DNA of 64,000 nucleotides, from NCBI RefSeq assembly GCF_019038435.1, contig NZ_JAGPOX010000010.1, forward strand, positions 41,029 to 105,028. The letters are read 5' to 3'. Source of the stretch: Nocardia alni. Lineage in GTDB: Bacteria; Actinomycetota; Actinomycetes; Mycobacteriales; Mycobacteriaceae. Of the stretch, positions 52,209-60,753 are shown piece after piece. Each line of letters begins with the position of its first letter. Positions within the stretch are counted from its first letter, which is position 1. The notes below the pieces were generated by a model. The model was not told the DNA's origin. It ran no database searches and saw only the letters and a list, made by a program, of their open reading frames with translations. A program made the position numbers and the translations under genes.

Positions 52209-52740
52209 TGCCGCCCTGCGCTAGCCGGGGGACCATCGGCTCCGTCGGAGGGCTTCACCGCCGCCGCGCGGCGCCTCCAGGCTCGGTGCCGGGTGCGTTC
52301 CGGTATTTCCCGACCTGCTCCGTCTGGAGCGTGGGGGAGGGGTGGTGGCTCGGGTGCGAACGCAAGGCTGGCAGGGGAGCTGATAGGGCTCGTGTAACTC
52401 GTTGGTAGACAACGGAGTTCGTGGCCGAATGGTTCAGATGACAGAGCCTGGCCGTAAGCGAGAGTCTCAGTTTGGAAGATACCGAAATGGAACTATGCGC
52501 ATCTAAACATGAATGCGTTGACGAGTCGACTCACCAAAACAACCAAAAACAAAAAAGCACAGATGTGAGTAGGGCTCTGCGGTTCGGTGCGGATGCTCGC
52601 ACTACCGCCCGAAACGACAACATGGGTCGTGAGTCGCCCCCCGTTTGGCGATCGGCAAGCCGGGTAGAGCCACTGTGAGTGCGGTGTCGTCCCCTCCCGA
52701 CGTCCGGCACCGCACTCGCCAGCTTCGGCCGAGCGTGTGA
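52209..52740. other. 532-bp gap with an A-rich patch, no firm gene
   Basis: Contains an unusually A-rich stretch (about 52533-52562, CACCAAAACAACCAAAAACA and following) in otherwise high-GC DNA. A 63-codon ORF from the ATG at 52487 (MELCASKHECVDESTHQNNQ) spans the patch, with GGAAG upstream, but has no known family; I leave it as unproven. A terminator hairpin lies at the right end. Confidence 0.45.
52677..52717 (-). terminator. Terminator hairpin for the CMD gene
   Basis: GAGTGCGGTG/CACCGCACTC, a perfect 10-bp stem with an inner CGTC/GACG pairing, 24 bp past the stop of the minus-strand CMD gene. Confidence 0.7.
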
Positions 52741-53316
52741 CTAATCCATTTCCACCAGTGCGGCCATCGACTCGGTGCCGGGCTCGGGAGGCAGCCGCAG
52801 CGCACGGACGGTGAACGAGATGGCGTGATACCAGCCGCAGATCAGGATCAGTTCGAGCGCGGCATCCTCGTCGAGGACGGCAGTCAGCCCGGCCCAGGTC
52901 TCGTCGGAGAGATCGGACGTCGCATGGAGTTCGTCGACTGCTCGAAGTACGGCACGGTCGGCGGTGTCCCAGCAGTCCTGTGTGGGGTCTCCGGTGGCGA
53001 GGGAGTTGAGCTGCGTGGCGTCGAGTTCGGCCTTCTCGGCGAAGGTGGCGACATGTACGGCCCACTCGTAGCCCGCGCCGCACAGCGCGGTCGTCCGATC
53101 GATGATCAGCTCGCGCTGACGAAGTGTGAGCGCGCAACGTCGGGAGAAGTAGTACCGACCCCAGCCCGCGATCGAGTGGGCGAGTTCCGGGCGGCGTGCC
53201 CACATGCGGAACAGCTGGATGGGTGAATGTCCGAGAAGCTCGAGAGCCGTTCTGGCGTCCTGGCTGAATGGCGGTGAGAGCGGCTCGATGCGCGGCTGCT
53301 TCGGTTTTAGAGGCAC
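52741..53316 (-). CDS. Carboxymuconolactone decarboxylase family protein
   Basis: 191 residues, all-alpha AhpD/CMD fold. The active-site region reads LCGAGYEWAVHVATF, so the Cys-x-x-His pair of AhpD is not fully kept. A decarboxylase or peroxidase-like role is thus uncertain. Apparent GTG start with little room for a ribosome site; divergent from an HxlR regulator 40 bp away. Confidence 0.83.
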   Translation of the reverse strand: MPLKPKQPRIEPLSPPFSQDARTALELLGHSPIQLFRMWARRPELAHSIAGWGRYYFSRRCALTLRQRELIIDRTTALCGAGYEWAVHVATFAEKAELDATQLNSLATGDPTQDCWDTADRAVLRAVDELHATSDLSDETWAGLTAVLDEDAALELILICGWYHAISFTVRALRLPPEPGTESMAALVEMD

Positions 53317-53356
53317 GTGTCATACGCTAGCATTGGCGCTTCGGAAAGGGAAGCAG

Positions 53357-53710
53357 ATGACACGACCGACCCCCCTCCCGGGCCGCCGGGTCCGTGGCTC
53401 GCAGACGGGGCGCCCGATCATGGCGCTACTGGATCTGCTGGGCCGGCGCTGGGCGCTGCGAGTGCTGTGGGAGCTGCGCGCGGATCGCGAGGATGCGGCC
53501 CCGACCTTCCGTCAGCTCCAGCAGCGCTGCGACGGCGTCTCCTCGAGCGTCCTGACTGACAGGCTTCGCGAGCTGGGTCAGGCCGACCTCGTCGAGCACA
53601 CCGGCGAGGGTTACAGGCTCACCAAACAGGGTGGGAGCCTCCTGGAACGCCTCGCCCAGCTCGACGCGTGGGCCGTGGAGTGGCAACCCAAGACCGAGGG
53701 GGAGTACTAG
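53357..53710 (+). CDS. HxlR family transcriptional regulator
   Basis: 117 residues with the family core MALLDLLGRRWALRVLWEL, FRQLQQRCDGVSSSVLTDRLRELGQADLVE and YRLTKQGGSLLERL. Divergent from the CMD gene, its likely target. The last 4 bp overlap the convergent permease stop. Confidence 0.9.
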   Translation: MTRPTPLPGRRVRGSQTGRPIMALLDLLGRRWALRVLWELRADREDAAPTFRQLQQRCDGVSSSVLTDRLRELGQADLVEHTGEGYRLTKQGGSLLERLAQLDAWAVEWQPKTEGEY

Positions 53711-54564
53711 CCGGGCAGCTGACGCGCCGTCGAATCCAGGATCGGCGCTCCGTGCGGGAATGCATCGTGTGCATCGTGTTTGGGCCACAACCGGCCCCAC
53801 AGTCGCCCTAGGGCGTAGCAGGCCGCCGACAGCACCCCGACGTAGAACCCGACGGGCCAGCTCCACTGGTAGGCCGCCGCGATGGATGCCCAGACGATGA
53901 CCAGTGCGATCGCGATCGACAACCCCAGTGCGGCCAGTGGCCGCGCGGTGAGCGACCGTGCGGCCGCCGGTGGGCCGATCATCAGGCTGAAGATCAGCAG
54001 CGCGCCGACCACGGGCAGGGTCATGCTGGTGGCCAGCGCTACGATCAGCAGGAATACCAATTCGAGTCGGCGGGTGCGAATTCCGGCGGCCTCGGCCATC
54101 TCCGGTAGTACCGAGGTCAGCAGCAGCGGGCGGAACAGCACGACGATCGCGGCGCAGCAGATCAGGGCCAGGACTGCGGTGGGTGCGATCTGGGTGGAGT
54201 TGACCCCGAGCACCTCACCGAACAGCAGGGAGAAGATCTCGGGTTCGTATTCGGTGTTCCAGCTCAGCAGCAGCGCGCCGGTGGCCAGCAGCAGGGTCAG
54301 CATGAGGGCGACGACGGCGTCGTGCCGGCCGCGCCGCCCGAGCCAGGAGATGCCCAGGGCCGCGAGTACCGCGACCACACCGAGCCCCAGCAGCACATTG
54401 ATGCCCAGCAGGCTGGCCGCCGCGGCGCCCGCGAAGGCGCCCTGCGGGACGGCGTGCGCGAAGAACGCCGACCCGCGCATCACGACGAAATAGCCGACCA
54501 GCCCCGCGACGACCGCGACGATGCTGGCCGCGATCCAGGTGTCGGCCATGAAGCCGGTGAACAT
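53707..54564 (-). CDS. Metal ABC transporter permease (second)
   Basis: 285 residues, about eight membrane helices, ABC-3 (ZnuB/AztB type) family: VMRGSAFFAHAVPQGAFAGAA at the start, and PVVGALLIFSLMIGPPAAAR late. CAGGAGG precedes the ATG, which overlaps the stop of the first permease. Two different permeases probably form a heterodimeric channel for zinc. Last gene of the operon. Confidence 0.9.
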   Translation of the reverse strand: MFTGFMADTWIAASIVAVVAGLVGYFVVMRGSAFFAHAVPQGAFAGAAAASLLGINVLLGLGVVAVLAALGISWLGRRGRHDAVVALMLTLLLATGALLLSWNTEYEPEIFSLLFGEVLGVNSTQIAPTAVLALICCAAIVVLFRPLLLTSVLPEMAEAAGIRTRRLELVFLLIVALATSMTLPVVGALLIFSLMIGPPAAARSLTARPLAALGLSIAIALVIVWASIAAAYQWSWPVGFYVGVLSAACYALGRLWGRLWPKHDAHDAFPHGAPILDSTARQLPG

Positions 54565-55502
54565 CAGCGCGCCTCCTGGAATTGCGTTGCGGGCGTGGGA
54601 GTCCGATCGTGCAGCCGCCTGCGGCGCCGATGTCGCATCGTGCGGCGCGCCCCGGTGGCCAGGTCGGCGATCAGATAGGCGGCGAAGATCAGCGCGACGA
54701 TGAAGAAGCTGACCGGCCATCCGTGATGCCGGGGTGGCCAGGTGTTGCTGTCGTACGCCAGCAGCACGCCCAGCCAGGCCGCGCCGACGCCGAGCACGCA
54801 GGAGATGATCATCGCCGTGCCCGGTCGCCGGGTGAGCTTGACCGCTGCGGCGGCCGGGCCGATCAGCAACGCGGTGGACAGGATCGCCCCGACGGTGATC
54901 GAGGTCAACGCGACCGTGATCGCCGTGACGGCCAGATAGCCCACCCCGACCAAGCGCACCGGAATACCCCGGGCGGCGGCGATATCGGGATGGATCGCGC
55001 AGATCAGCAGTGGGCGGTAGAGCAGCACCATCGCGCCCAGGCTGACGACACTGAGCACGACGACCAGGGGGATGGTCCCCGAGTCGATGGCGAAGATGGA
55101 CCCGAACAGGATCGTCATCGCCGCCCCGGTAGTGCTGCTGGCTGTGCTGTCCCAGTACAGGAACAGCGAGGTCAGCCCCAACGCTCCACCCAGTACGATG
55201 CCGGTCGCCAGGTCACGGCCGCGAGCACGCTGGATGCCGATCAGCTCCATGACCGCCGCACCCCCGAGGCTGAAGATCAGAAACCCCCACAGTGCCGGCG
55301 CCGCAACGAGATACGCGGCCGATCCCCCCGCGGTGCCGACATCGGCGAGCGAGTGCCCGGCGAACGACTGGCCACGGAGCACGGTGAACACACCCACCAC
55401 CCCCGACACCACGGCAACCACTGCCCCGACGATCAGCGCGGTACGCACCTCGGGACTGGCGAAGAATCCCGGCTGAATGATCGCGTGCATCGAGGGCCCC
55501 AT
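54564..55502 (-). CDS. Metal ABC transporter permease (first)
   Basis: 312 residues, ABC-3 family permease: VLRGQSFAGHSLADVGTAGGSAA and VGAILSTALLIGPAAAAVKL. The TGATG overlap with the ATPase stop favours the ATG at 55502, though GTG at 55505 is possible. Ends in an Arg-rich tail (RRTMRHRRRRRLHDR). Works with the second permease, the ATPase and the lipoprotein. Confidence 0.9.
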   Translation of the reverse strand: MGPSMHAIIQPGFFASPEVRTALIVGAVVAVVSGVVGVFTVLRGQSFAGHSLADVGTAGGSAAYLVAAPALWGFLIFSLGGAAVMELIGIQRARGRDLATGIVLGGALGLTSLFLYWDSTASSTTGAAMTILFGSIFAIDSGTIPLVVVLSVVSLGAMVLLYRPLLICAIHPDIAAARGIPVRLVGVGYLAVTAITVALTSITVGAILSTALLIGPAAAAVKLTRRPGTAMIISCVLGVGAAWLGVLLAYDSNTWPPRHHGWPVSFFIVALIFAAYLIADLATGARRTMRHRRRRRLHDRTPTPATQFQEAR

Positions 55503-56854
55503 CACACGCCCCTCGAACTCGCCACGCCCTCGACAGAGCCGTTTGCCGAGGATTCTTCGATCTCGGCCGCGTCGTGGCCGGGGCCCGTCGCCGCGGGCGT
55601 GCCCGACCCCGTTTCACCGGGATTCGCGTCACCAGGACCGATGGTGACAGAGGAAACTCTGCCCCCGGTCCGGTCCGCGCCGTTGCTCGTACTCAGCGGG
55701 GCGGGTGTGCCCGATTCGGTGTCGCCGAGGTCCACGTCCACCGGATCGGTTGCGGAACCCGACCCGCCAGCGTCGGATCGGGTTCCGCCAAGGTCGCCGT
55801 TGGTTGAATCGGCCGTATCCGGCTCGACTTCGGCCGCATGGGCTCCGGCTGGGTCCGCGTGTACGAGTTCGGTTGCGTCCGGGGCGGGTTCAGCGGACTG
55901 CGTCACTGTGAAACAGGTTGCGGCGGAGGCGAGTCCGATGGACTCCGTGTCGCTGGATCGAGTTTCACCGAGGTGATCGTCGGTCGAGCAGGCCGCATCC
56001 GATCCGGGTTCGGCCGGTTGGGCTTCGGCTGGGTCGGATCCGGGGAAATCGGTTGTGGTGGGGTCGGTGTCGGCGACGACGAGTACCCGGCCGCGTACCT
56101 TCACCACGTCCACGGGGTGTCCGTACAGGTGGCTGAGTACGTCGGTGGTGATGACCTCGTCGACGCTGCCGCTGGCGGCGCGGCCGTGTGCGATGTACAC
56201 GATCCGGTCGGTGACCGGCAGTAGCGGGTTCATCTCGTGCGCGGACAGGAGTACCGCGACCCGTTGTTCGCGGGCGATGCGGGAGAGCAGGCGCACGATC
56301 TCGTTGGCCGACGCGAGGTCCAGGTTGGCCAGGGGCTCGTCGAGGAGCAGGAGGTTCGGGCGGCTGATCAGCGCGTGGGCGATCAGCACCCGCTGCTGTT
56401 CGCCGCCGGACAGCAGTCCGATGCGGTGGTCGGCGAAGCGGGTGGCATCGACGGCCTCGAGCATCTCGTCGACCAGTTTCCGGCGGCTCGCCGAGGGCAG
56501 TCCGATGCCGAATCGGCGGCCGCCGAGGCCAAGTTCGACCACGTCGCGGGCGCGTAGCGGGATGTCGGGGTCCAGCAGCACCTTCTGCGGCACGTACCCC
56601 ACGCGTCTGCCCCGCGCGGACCGGCCCTGGCCCGCGACGGTGACCGTCCCGGAGTCGGGTCGGGTCAGTCCGAGCAGGATGCGCAGCAGGGTTGTCTTGC
56701 CGGAGCCGTTCGGGCCGATCAGGCCGGTGAATTCGCCGGGTTGGACGCGGAAGCCGACGTCCCGCAGGATCGTGCGTCCGCCGAGCTGAATGGAGACGCC
56801 TTCGACGGCGAGCACGGGCTCGCCGTCGGGGGGTGTTTCGGTGTGGGATGCCAA
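55502..56854 (-). CDS. Metal ABC transporter ATP-binding protein with ~190-residue low-complexity tail
   Basis: 450 residues; the usual length is ~250-260. Residues ~15-255 are the ABC ATPase: Walker A GPNGSGKTT, signature LLSGGEQQR, Walker B LLLLDEPLANLD, and switch His in LLSAHEMNP. From about residue 260 (DNA 55505-56071) comes a Gly/Ser/Thr/Asp/Glu-rich tail with loose repeats (HLGETRSSDTES, DLGGTRSDAGGS, DLGDTESGTPA, NPGETGSGTPA). The frame is open throughout. Powers zinc import; the tail's role is unknown. Confidence 0.9.
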   Translation of the reverse strand: MASHTETPPDGEPVLAVEGVSIQLGGRTILRDVGFRVQPGEFTGLIGPNGSGKTTLLRILLGLTRPDSGTVTVAGQGRSARGRRVGYVPQKVLLDPDIPLRARDVVELGLGGRRFGIGLPSASRRKLVDEMLEAVDATRFADHRIGLLSGGEQQRVLIAHALISRPNLLLLDEPLANLDLASANEIVRLLSRIAREQRVAVLLSAHEMNPLLPVTDRIVYIAHGRAASGSVDEVITTDVLSHLYGHPVDVVKVRGRVLVVADTDPTTTDFPGSDPAEAQPAEPGSDAACSTDDHLGETRSSDTESIGLASAATCFTVTQSAEPAPDATELVHADPAGAHAAEVEPDTADSTNGDLGGTRSDAGGSGSATDPVDVDLGDTESGTPAPLSTSNGADRTGGRVSSVTIGPGDANPGETGSGTPAATGPGHDAAEIEESSANGSVEGVASSRGV

Positions 56855-56858
56855 CTGC

Positions 56859-57800
56859 CTACAGTTTCTGGGTGGAGGTGCCGTCCGCGACGGCCTTCTG
56901 CAGTGCCTGAACCTCGGCCGACATCCACTTCTGGTAGTTGTAGCCGTCGGTCGGCATGGTCTCGTACACCCCGATCACGGGGATGTTCGCGGCGTGGGCG
57001 GCGGCCAGGAACTTGGTGGTCAGCTCGTCGGTCACCTGCTGGTTGTACAGGAACACCTTGACCTGCTTGCCGGTGAACAGGCTGGTCTGGGTGGCGATGT
57101 CCTGCGGGGTGGGGTCGGTGCCGTTCATGACCGCGGTCTGCATGCTCATCGGCGTCTTGTCCTGCGTGCCGGCGGCGTCGAGCAGGTAGTCGGCCACGGG
57201 CTCGGTGACCGCGACCGGGACGTTCGGGTACTGCCGCTTGAACGAGGCCAGCGCGTCGGTCCACGGCTTCAGTGCGTCCAGGAAGGTCTGCTCGTTCTTC
57301 CGGAAGTACGACGCGTGATCCGGTTGCAACGCCGACAGGTCGTCGGCCAGGGCGTTGGCCACGACGGGCATGGTCGCCGGGTCGTACCACAGGTGCGGGT
57401 TGGGCGTGTCGTCCGGGAGGCTGCGCAGCTTCTGTACGTTGACGACCTTGCGGCTCGCGTTCGGCGCGGCCTCGAGGATCGTGCTCATGAAGTCGTCGTA
57501 GCCCAACCCGTTCTGTACGACCAGGGACGCGGCCTGTACCTGCTTGGACACGCTCGCTGAGGACTCGAAGGTGTGGGGATCGGTGTTCGGGTCGCTCATG
57601 ATGGCGCTCACCGTGACGTACTGCCCCCCGATCTGGGAAATCACGTCGGCGTACTCGTTCTCCGCACCCACCGCGACGATCTTGCCCCCGGAGGAGCCGC
57701 CCGACGTGCCGTTCGAGGAACACGCCGCGAGGGCGCCGGCGGCGAGGCCCACGATGGCGAGGGCGGCCGCGGCCCGCATGGCCATGTCAAGTTTTGTCAT
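56859..57800 (-). CDS. Zinc-type ABC transporter substrate-binding lipoprotein (ZnuA/TroA family)
   Basis: 313 residues. Lipobox ALAAC with Cys27. Metal ligands expected in DPHTFE and NPHLWYDP (His) with later acidic residues. No long His-rich loop. Start MTKLDMAM at 57800 with GGAG upstream. A near-perfect Zur box lies directly upstream, so zinc is the likely metal. First gene of a four-gene operon with tight spacing. Confidence 0.92.
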   Translation of the reverse strand: MTKLDMAMRAAAALAIVGLAAGALAACSSNGTSGGSSGGKIVAVGAENEYADVISQIGGQYVTVSAIMSDPNTDPHTFESSASVSKQVQAASLVVQNGLGYDDFMSTILEAAPNASRKVVNVQKLRSLPDDTPNPHLWYDPATMPVVANALADDLSALQPDHASYFRKNEQTFLDALKPWTDALASFKRQYPNVPVAVTEPVADYLLDAAGTQDKTPMSMQTAVMNGTDPTPQDIATQTSLFTGKQVKVFLYNQQVTDELTTKFLAAAHAANIPVIGVYETMPTDGYNYQKWMSAEVQALQKAVADGTSTQKL

Positions 57801-57843
57801 TCGTTGTCTCCAGATCGCTGAACTGGAGCTAATTGTCACTAAA

Positions 57844-57858
57844 TGACAATGATTGTCA
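57844..57858. promoter_or_regulatory. Zur-box-like operator
   Basis: TGACAATGATTGTCA, a perfect 15-bp palindrome about one central base, fits the actinobacterial Zur consensus TGNNAATNATTNNCA. An overlapping dyad ATTGTCA-N5-TGACAAT begins at 57832. It lies ~45 bp before the lipoprotein start, where a repressor would block transcription. Confidence 0.8.
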
Positions 57859-58473
57859 ATACCTTTTCGGGGCAGTGGCGGCGATCGGGCGGGGTGTCAT
57901 GGTTGCCGGCACGCTCGCGGCCTGCGTGTTCGGCTGTTCGGCGAGGGCGGGCGGATCGGACTGATGAGCCCGCTGACCGGCCGGGGCGCCGGGGAAACCG
58001 ATCGGGGCGAGGACGACGGAACCGCCCGGCGTCCGCCCGGCGTCCCGACCGAACCGGTGTGCCGGGTCAGCGGACGGCCCGTCGGCCTCTGACTTGTGGC
58101 AGTGGAACGGCAGGAATGGGACCGCGAGTTCACGAACCGGGCTGAAGCGCGGCCCGGTCGCGGGTGGCCGAAGGCCGCTACGAGACCGGGATGTCCTAGT
58201 GCGGGAGGCCGACGAACAGGTGAATGACCGCGAGCTACTACATGATCGCTGGACCAAATGATCGCGTCCACCTAGAAATGAGCACGCTACTATATCCGAC
58301 GGCTTCGATCGAATCCAAACGTCGTATTTCCGGCGTGTTGGTCAGTGCCGTAGGGAATGCGTCGAACGCATGTCGCGTAACACACAGAATGGACACAGGA
58401 AATACATAGCTATTGCCTAGCAAACTCTTCGATGCTAGGTGAAGTAGAAAGTCCCACGAAGAAAGGCTCCACC
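57859..58473. other. 615-bp gap, regulatory only
   Basis: No CDS I can support; open frames are short and have poor bias. The right end (58413-58441) holds a plausible promoter TTGCCT-N17-TAGGTG for the 38-codon gene, overlapped by the inverted repeat CCTAGCA-N10-TGCTAGG (58416-58439). Confidence 0.5.
58413..58441 (+). promoter_or_regulatory. Promoter of the 38-residue peptide gene, with overlapping dyad
   Basis: TTGCCT (58413-58418) and TAGGTG (58436-58441) with 17-bp spacing. The inverted repeat CCTAGCA/TGCTAGG overlaps both boxes, as an operator would. Confidence 0.5.
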
Positions 58474-58590
58474 ATGATCCCGGACCTGTTCCACACCGGC
58501 TTCACCGCGTTCCACGGGCTGCTCGGCACCGGCGGACACGCCTTCCACGGCCTGGCGAACACCGTCTGGACGGGTTCGTTCGGTCGCTGA
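58474..58590 (+). CDS. 38-residue peptide with repeated FHG motif
   Basis: Too short for usual gene calls. ATG at 58474 with GAAAGG upstream, a placeable promoter, and a perfect terminator 28 bp after the stop, so it looks like a complete transcription unit. The peptide repeats a pattern (GFTAFHGLLGTGGHAFHGLA), giving an amphipathic segment with four His and no signal peptide. Family unknown; metal binding or membrane association is speculation. Confidence 0.6.
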   Translation: MIPDLFHTGFTAFHGLLGTGGHAFHGLANTVWTGSFGR

Positions 58591-58617
58591 TCGCGGCGGA
58601 CTCACGCCTGGACAGCC

Positions 58618-58650
58618 GAACACCCCGGCGATGATAGCGCCGGGGTGTTC
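58618..58650 (+). terminator. Strong intrinsic terminator hairpin
   Basis: GAACACCCCGGCG-N7-CGCCGGGGTGTTC, a perfect 13-bp stem with a 7-base loop (ATGATAG). It ends the 38-codon gene and may also stop the minus-strand His-rich gene. Confidence 0.85.
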
Positions 58651-58664
58651 GTCGTATTCGGGTA

Positions 58665-58892
58665 TTACCAGATGTGGCAGCGGTTGTCGCGGTGACCGCG
58701 GGAATCGTGCTGGTCGTTGTGCCACAAGCCGTGGCGGTCACAGTGCCAGTCGTCACCGTGCTGGTTGTGGTAGCCCGGGTTGTTGAACCCGCCCCAGTCG
58801 CTGGGCTGCGCCGACGCGATGCCCACGGCGGGGACGACCATTGCAGCACCGGCCGCGGCGATGATGGCAAATTTCGCGAAACTCTTTTTCAC
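58665..58892 (-). CDS. Secreted His-rich small protein
   Basis: 75 residues. GTG start giving VKKSFAKFAIIAAAGAAMVV and a signal peptide ending near ASA, leaving ~48 mature residues. The mature part holds eight His and two Cys (GYHNQHGDDWHCDRHGLWHN onward) and looks like a metal-binding peptide. It lies near the Zur-type zinc importer, though no Zur box is seen before it. A surface zinc-capture role is inference. Confidence 0.75.
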   Translation of the reverse strand: MKKSFAKFAIIAAAGAAMVVPAVGIASAQPSDWGGFNNPGYHNQHGDDWHCDRHGLWHNDQHDSRGHRDNRCHIW

Positions 58893-59173
58893 GGGGGCCT
58901 CTCTTATCAGTGGACAAACGCTCCCGACCGCGTTTGATAGTGACTTACTGAGGTTCACTCGCCAACAGGTAGTTGCTTTGAAAGAGTCTGTTTGCCGAAA
59001 GAGTACTGGTTGGTTTATCGGAATGTCCAGTGCCGATATGTGGGACAGATGTCTATACGGCTGCCCGGGCCGGTCGGTAGGTTGGAGCCCGGCGGAGTCG
59101 GCCGTGACCTGTGACACAGTCGTGGGCTCGGTCGAACGACATCCGCTCGCAACGACGTGGAAAGGGTGGCGCC

Positions 59174-60652
59174 GTGACGCAGAGCGCAACCGGGGACCGG
59201 ACCGAGTACGACCGGCTGTTCATCGGGGGCAGATGGGTGGAACCGGCCTCGGCACAGGTGATCGAGGTCCGTTCCCCGGCGACGGGTGAACCGGTGGGCC
59301 GCGTGCCGCTGGCCGTGGCCGCGGACGTCGATGCGGCCTGCGCCGCCGCGCGTAAGGCCTTCGACGAGGGCCCGTGGCCGCGCATGACCCCTGCCGAACG
59401 CGCCGCGATCCTGGGCAAGGCCACCGGCTTGCTCACCGAGCGCGCGGACCGCTTCAAGCACCTGCTGACCCTGGAGACCGGTCAGCCCGCGAGCATCGTG
59501 GACATGATGCAGTACGGCGCGGCACTGACCAGCCTGGCGTACTTCGCCGGCGCCGCGGACAAATTCGCCTGGCGCGAGATCCGCGACGGTGTCTACGGGC
59601 AGGTCCTGGTGACCCGCGAACCGGTCGGCGTGGTCGCCGCGATCACGGCCTGGAACGTGCCGTTGTTCCTGGCGGCCAATAAACTCGGGCCCGCGCTGCT
59701 GGCCGGGTGCACGATCGTGTTGAAACCCGCCGCGGAGACACCGCTGACGACCAACGCGCTCGCGGAAGTGTTCGCAGAGGCCGGCCTGCCCGAGGGAGTG
59801 CTGTCGGTGCTGCCCGGCGGCGCGGACGCCGGCCGCGCGCTGACCGCCAACCCGGAGATCGACAAGTTCACCTTCACCGGCAGCTCCGCGGTGGGCCGGG
59901 AGGTCGGCAAGATCGCCGCCGAGCGGCTCAAGCCGTGCACGCTCGAGCTGGGCGGGAAATCTGCCGCGATCATCCTCGAGGACGCCGACCTGGACGCGAG
60001 CGTGCCGATGCTGCTGTTCTCCGGCCTGATGAACTCCGGTCAGGCGTGTGTCGGCCAGACCCGCATCCTGGCCCCGCGCTCGCGCTACGCCGAAGTGGTG
60101 GAGAAGGTGGCCGCGGCCGCGGCGGCGAGCCCGGTCGGCCGCCCCGACAATGCGTCGGCCACCATCGGCCCGCTGATCTCCGAGCGCCAGCGCGAACGCG
60201 TCGAGGGCTACATCCGCACGGGCGTCGAGGAGGGCGCGCGGCTGGTCACCGGCGGGGCGCGCCCCGAGGGCCTGGACGGCGGATGGTTCGTGCAGCCAAC
60301 GGTTTTCGCCGATGTGACCAACGAGATGCGGATCGCGCGCGAGGAGATCTTCGGCCCGGTGCTCGTGGTGATCCCGTACGAGGACGAGCAGGACGCGATC
60401 CGCATCGCCAACGACTCGGACTACGGCCTGGCAGGCAGCGTCTGGACCACCGACAACGAGCGCGCGCTGCGCATCGCCGCACAGATCCGCACCGGCACCT
60501 ACGCGGTCAACATGTACGCGTTCGATCCGGGCTCGCCGTTCGGCGGGTACAAGAACTCCGGCATCGGGCGGGAGAACGGACCCGAGGGCATCGAGGCGTA
60601 CTGCCAGTCCAAGAGTGTGATGTTGCCGTTCGGGTACACGCCGCAGGGTTAG
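59174..60652 (+). CDS. Aldehyde dehydrogenase
   Basis: 492 residues of the NAD(P)-dependent ALDH superfamily. Catalytic Glu in LELGGKSA, catalytic Cys in NSGQACVGQTR, EEIFGPVL and the GSPFGGYKNSGIGRENG C-terminus. GTG at 59174 with AAAGGG upstream is preferred over 59111. Stand-alone, substrate unknown. The gap 58893-59173 shows no gene. Confidence 0.93.
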   Translation: MTQSATGDRTEYDRLFIGGRWVEPASAQVIEVRSPATGEPVGRVPLAVAADVDAACAAARKAFDEGPWPRMTPAERAAILGKATGLLTERADRFKHLLTLETGQPASIVDMMQYGAALTSLAYFAGAADKFAWREIRDGVYGQVLVTREPVGVVAAITAWNVPLFLAANKLGPALLAGCTIVLKPAAETPLTTNALAEVFAEAGLPEGVLSVLPGGADAGRALTANPEIDKFTFTGSSAVGREVGKIAAERLKPCTLELGGKSAAIILEDADLDASVPMLLFSGLMNSGQACVGQTRILAPRSRYAEVVEKVAAAAAASPVGRPDNASATIGPLISERQRERVEGYIRTGVEEGARLVTGGARPEGLDGGWFVQPTVFADVTNEMRIAREEIFGPVLVVIPYEDEQDAIRIANDSDYGLAGSVWTTDNERALRIAAQIRTGTYAVNMYAFDPGSPFGGYKNSGIGRENGPEGIEAYCQSKSVMLPFGYTPQG

Positions 60653-60753
60653 TCTCGCTGCCTGAGCCGCTGGAAGAAACCGTGGTCCAAGTAGGTGACT
60701 CGGGGCATGCCGGGCCGGATTGATGTGAACCGCCGCAGTCCTGGGGCGAACCC

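Noticed and set aside
52415..52490. tRNA-like stretch (GTGGCCGAATGGTTCAGATG)
   Set aside because: Resembles a Ser/Leu tRNA D-arm, but no matching acceptor stem, anticodon stem or GTTCGA T-loop follows.
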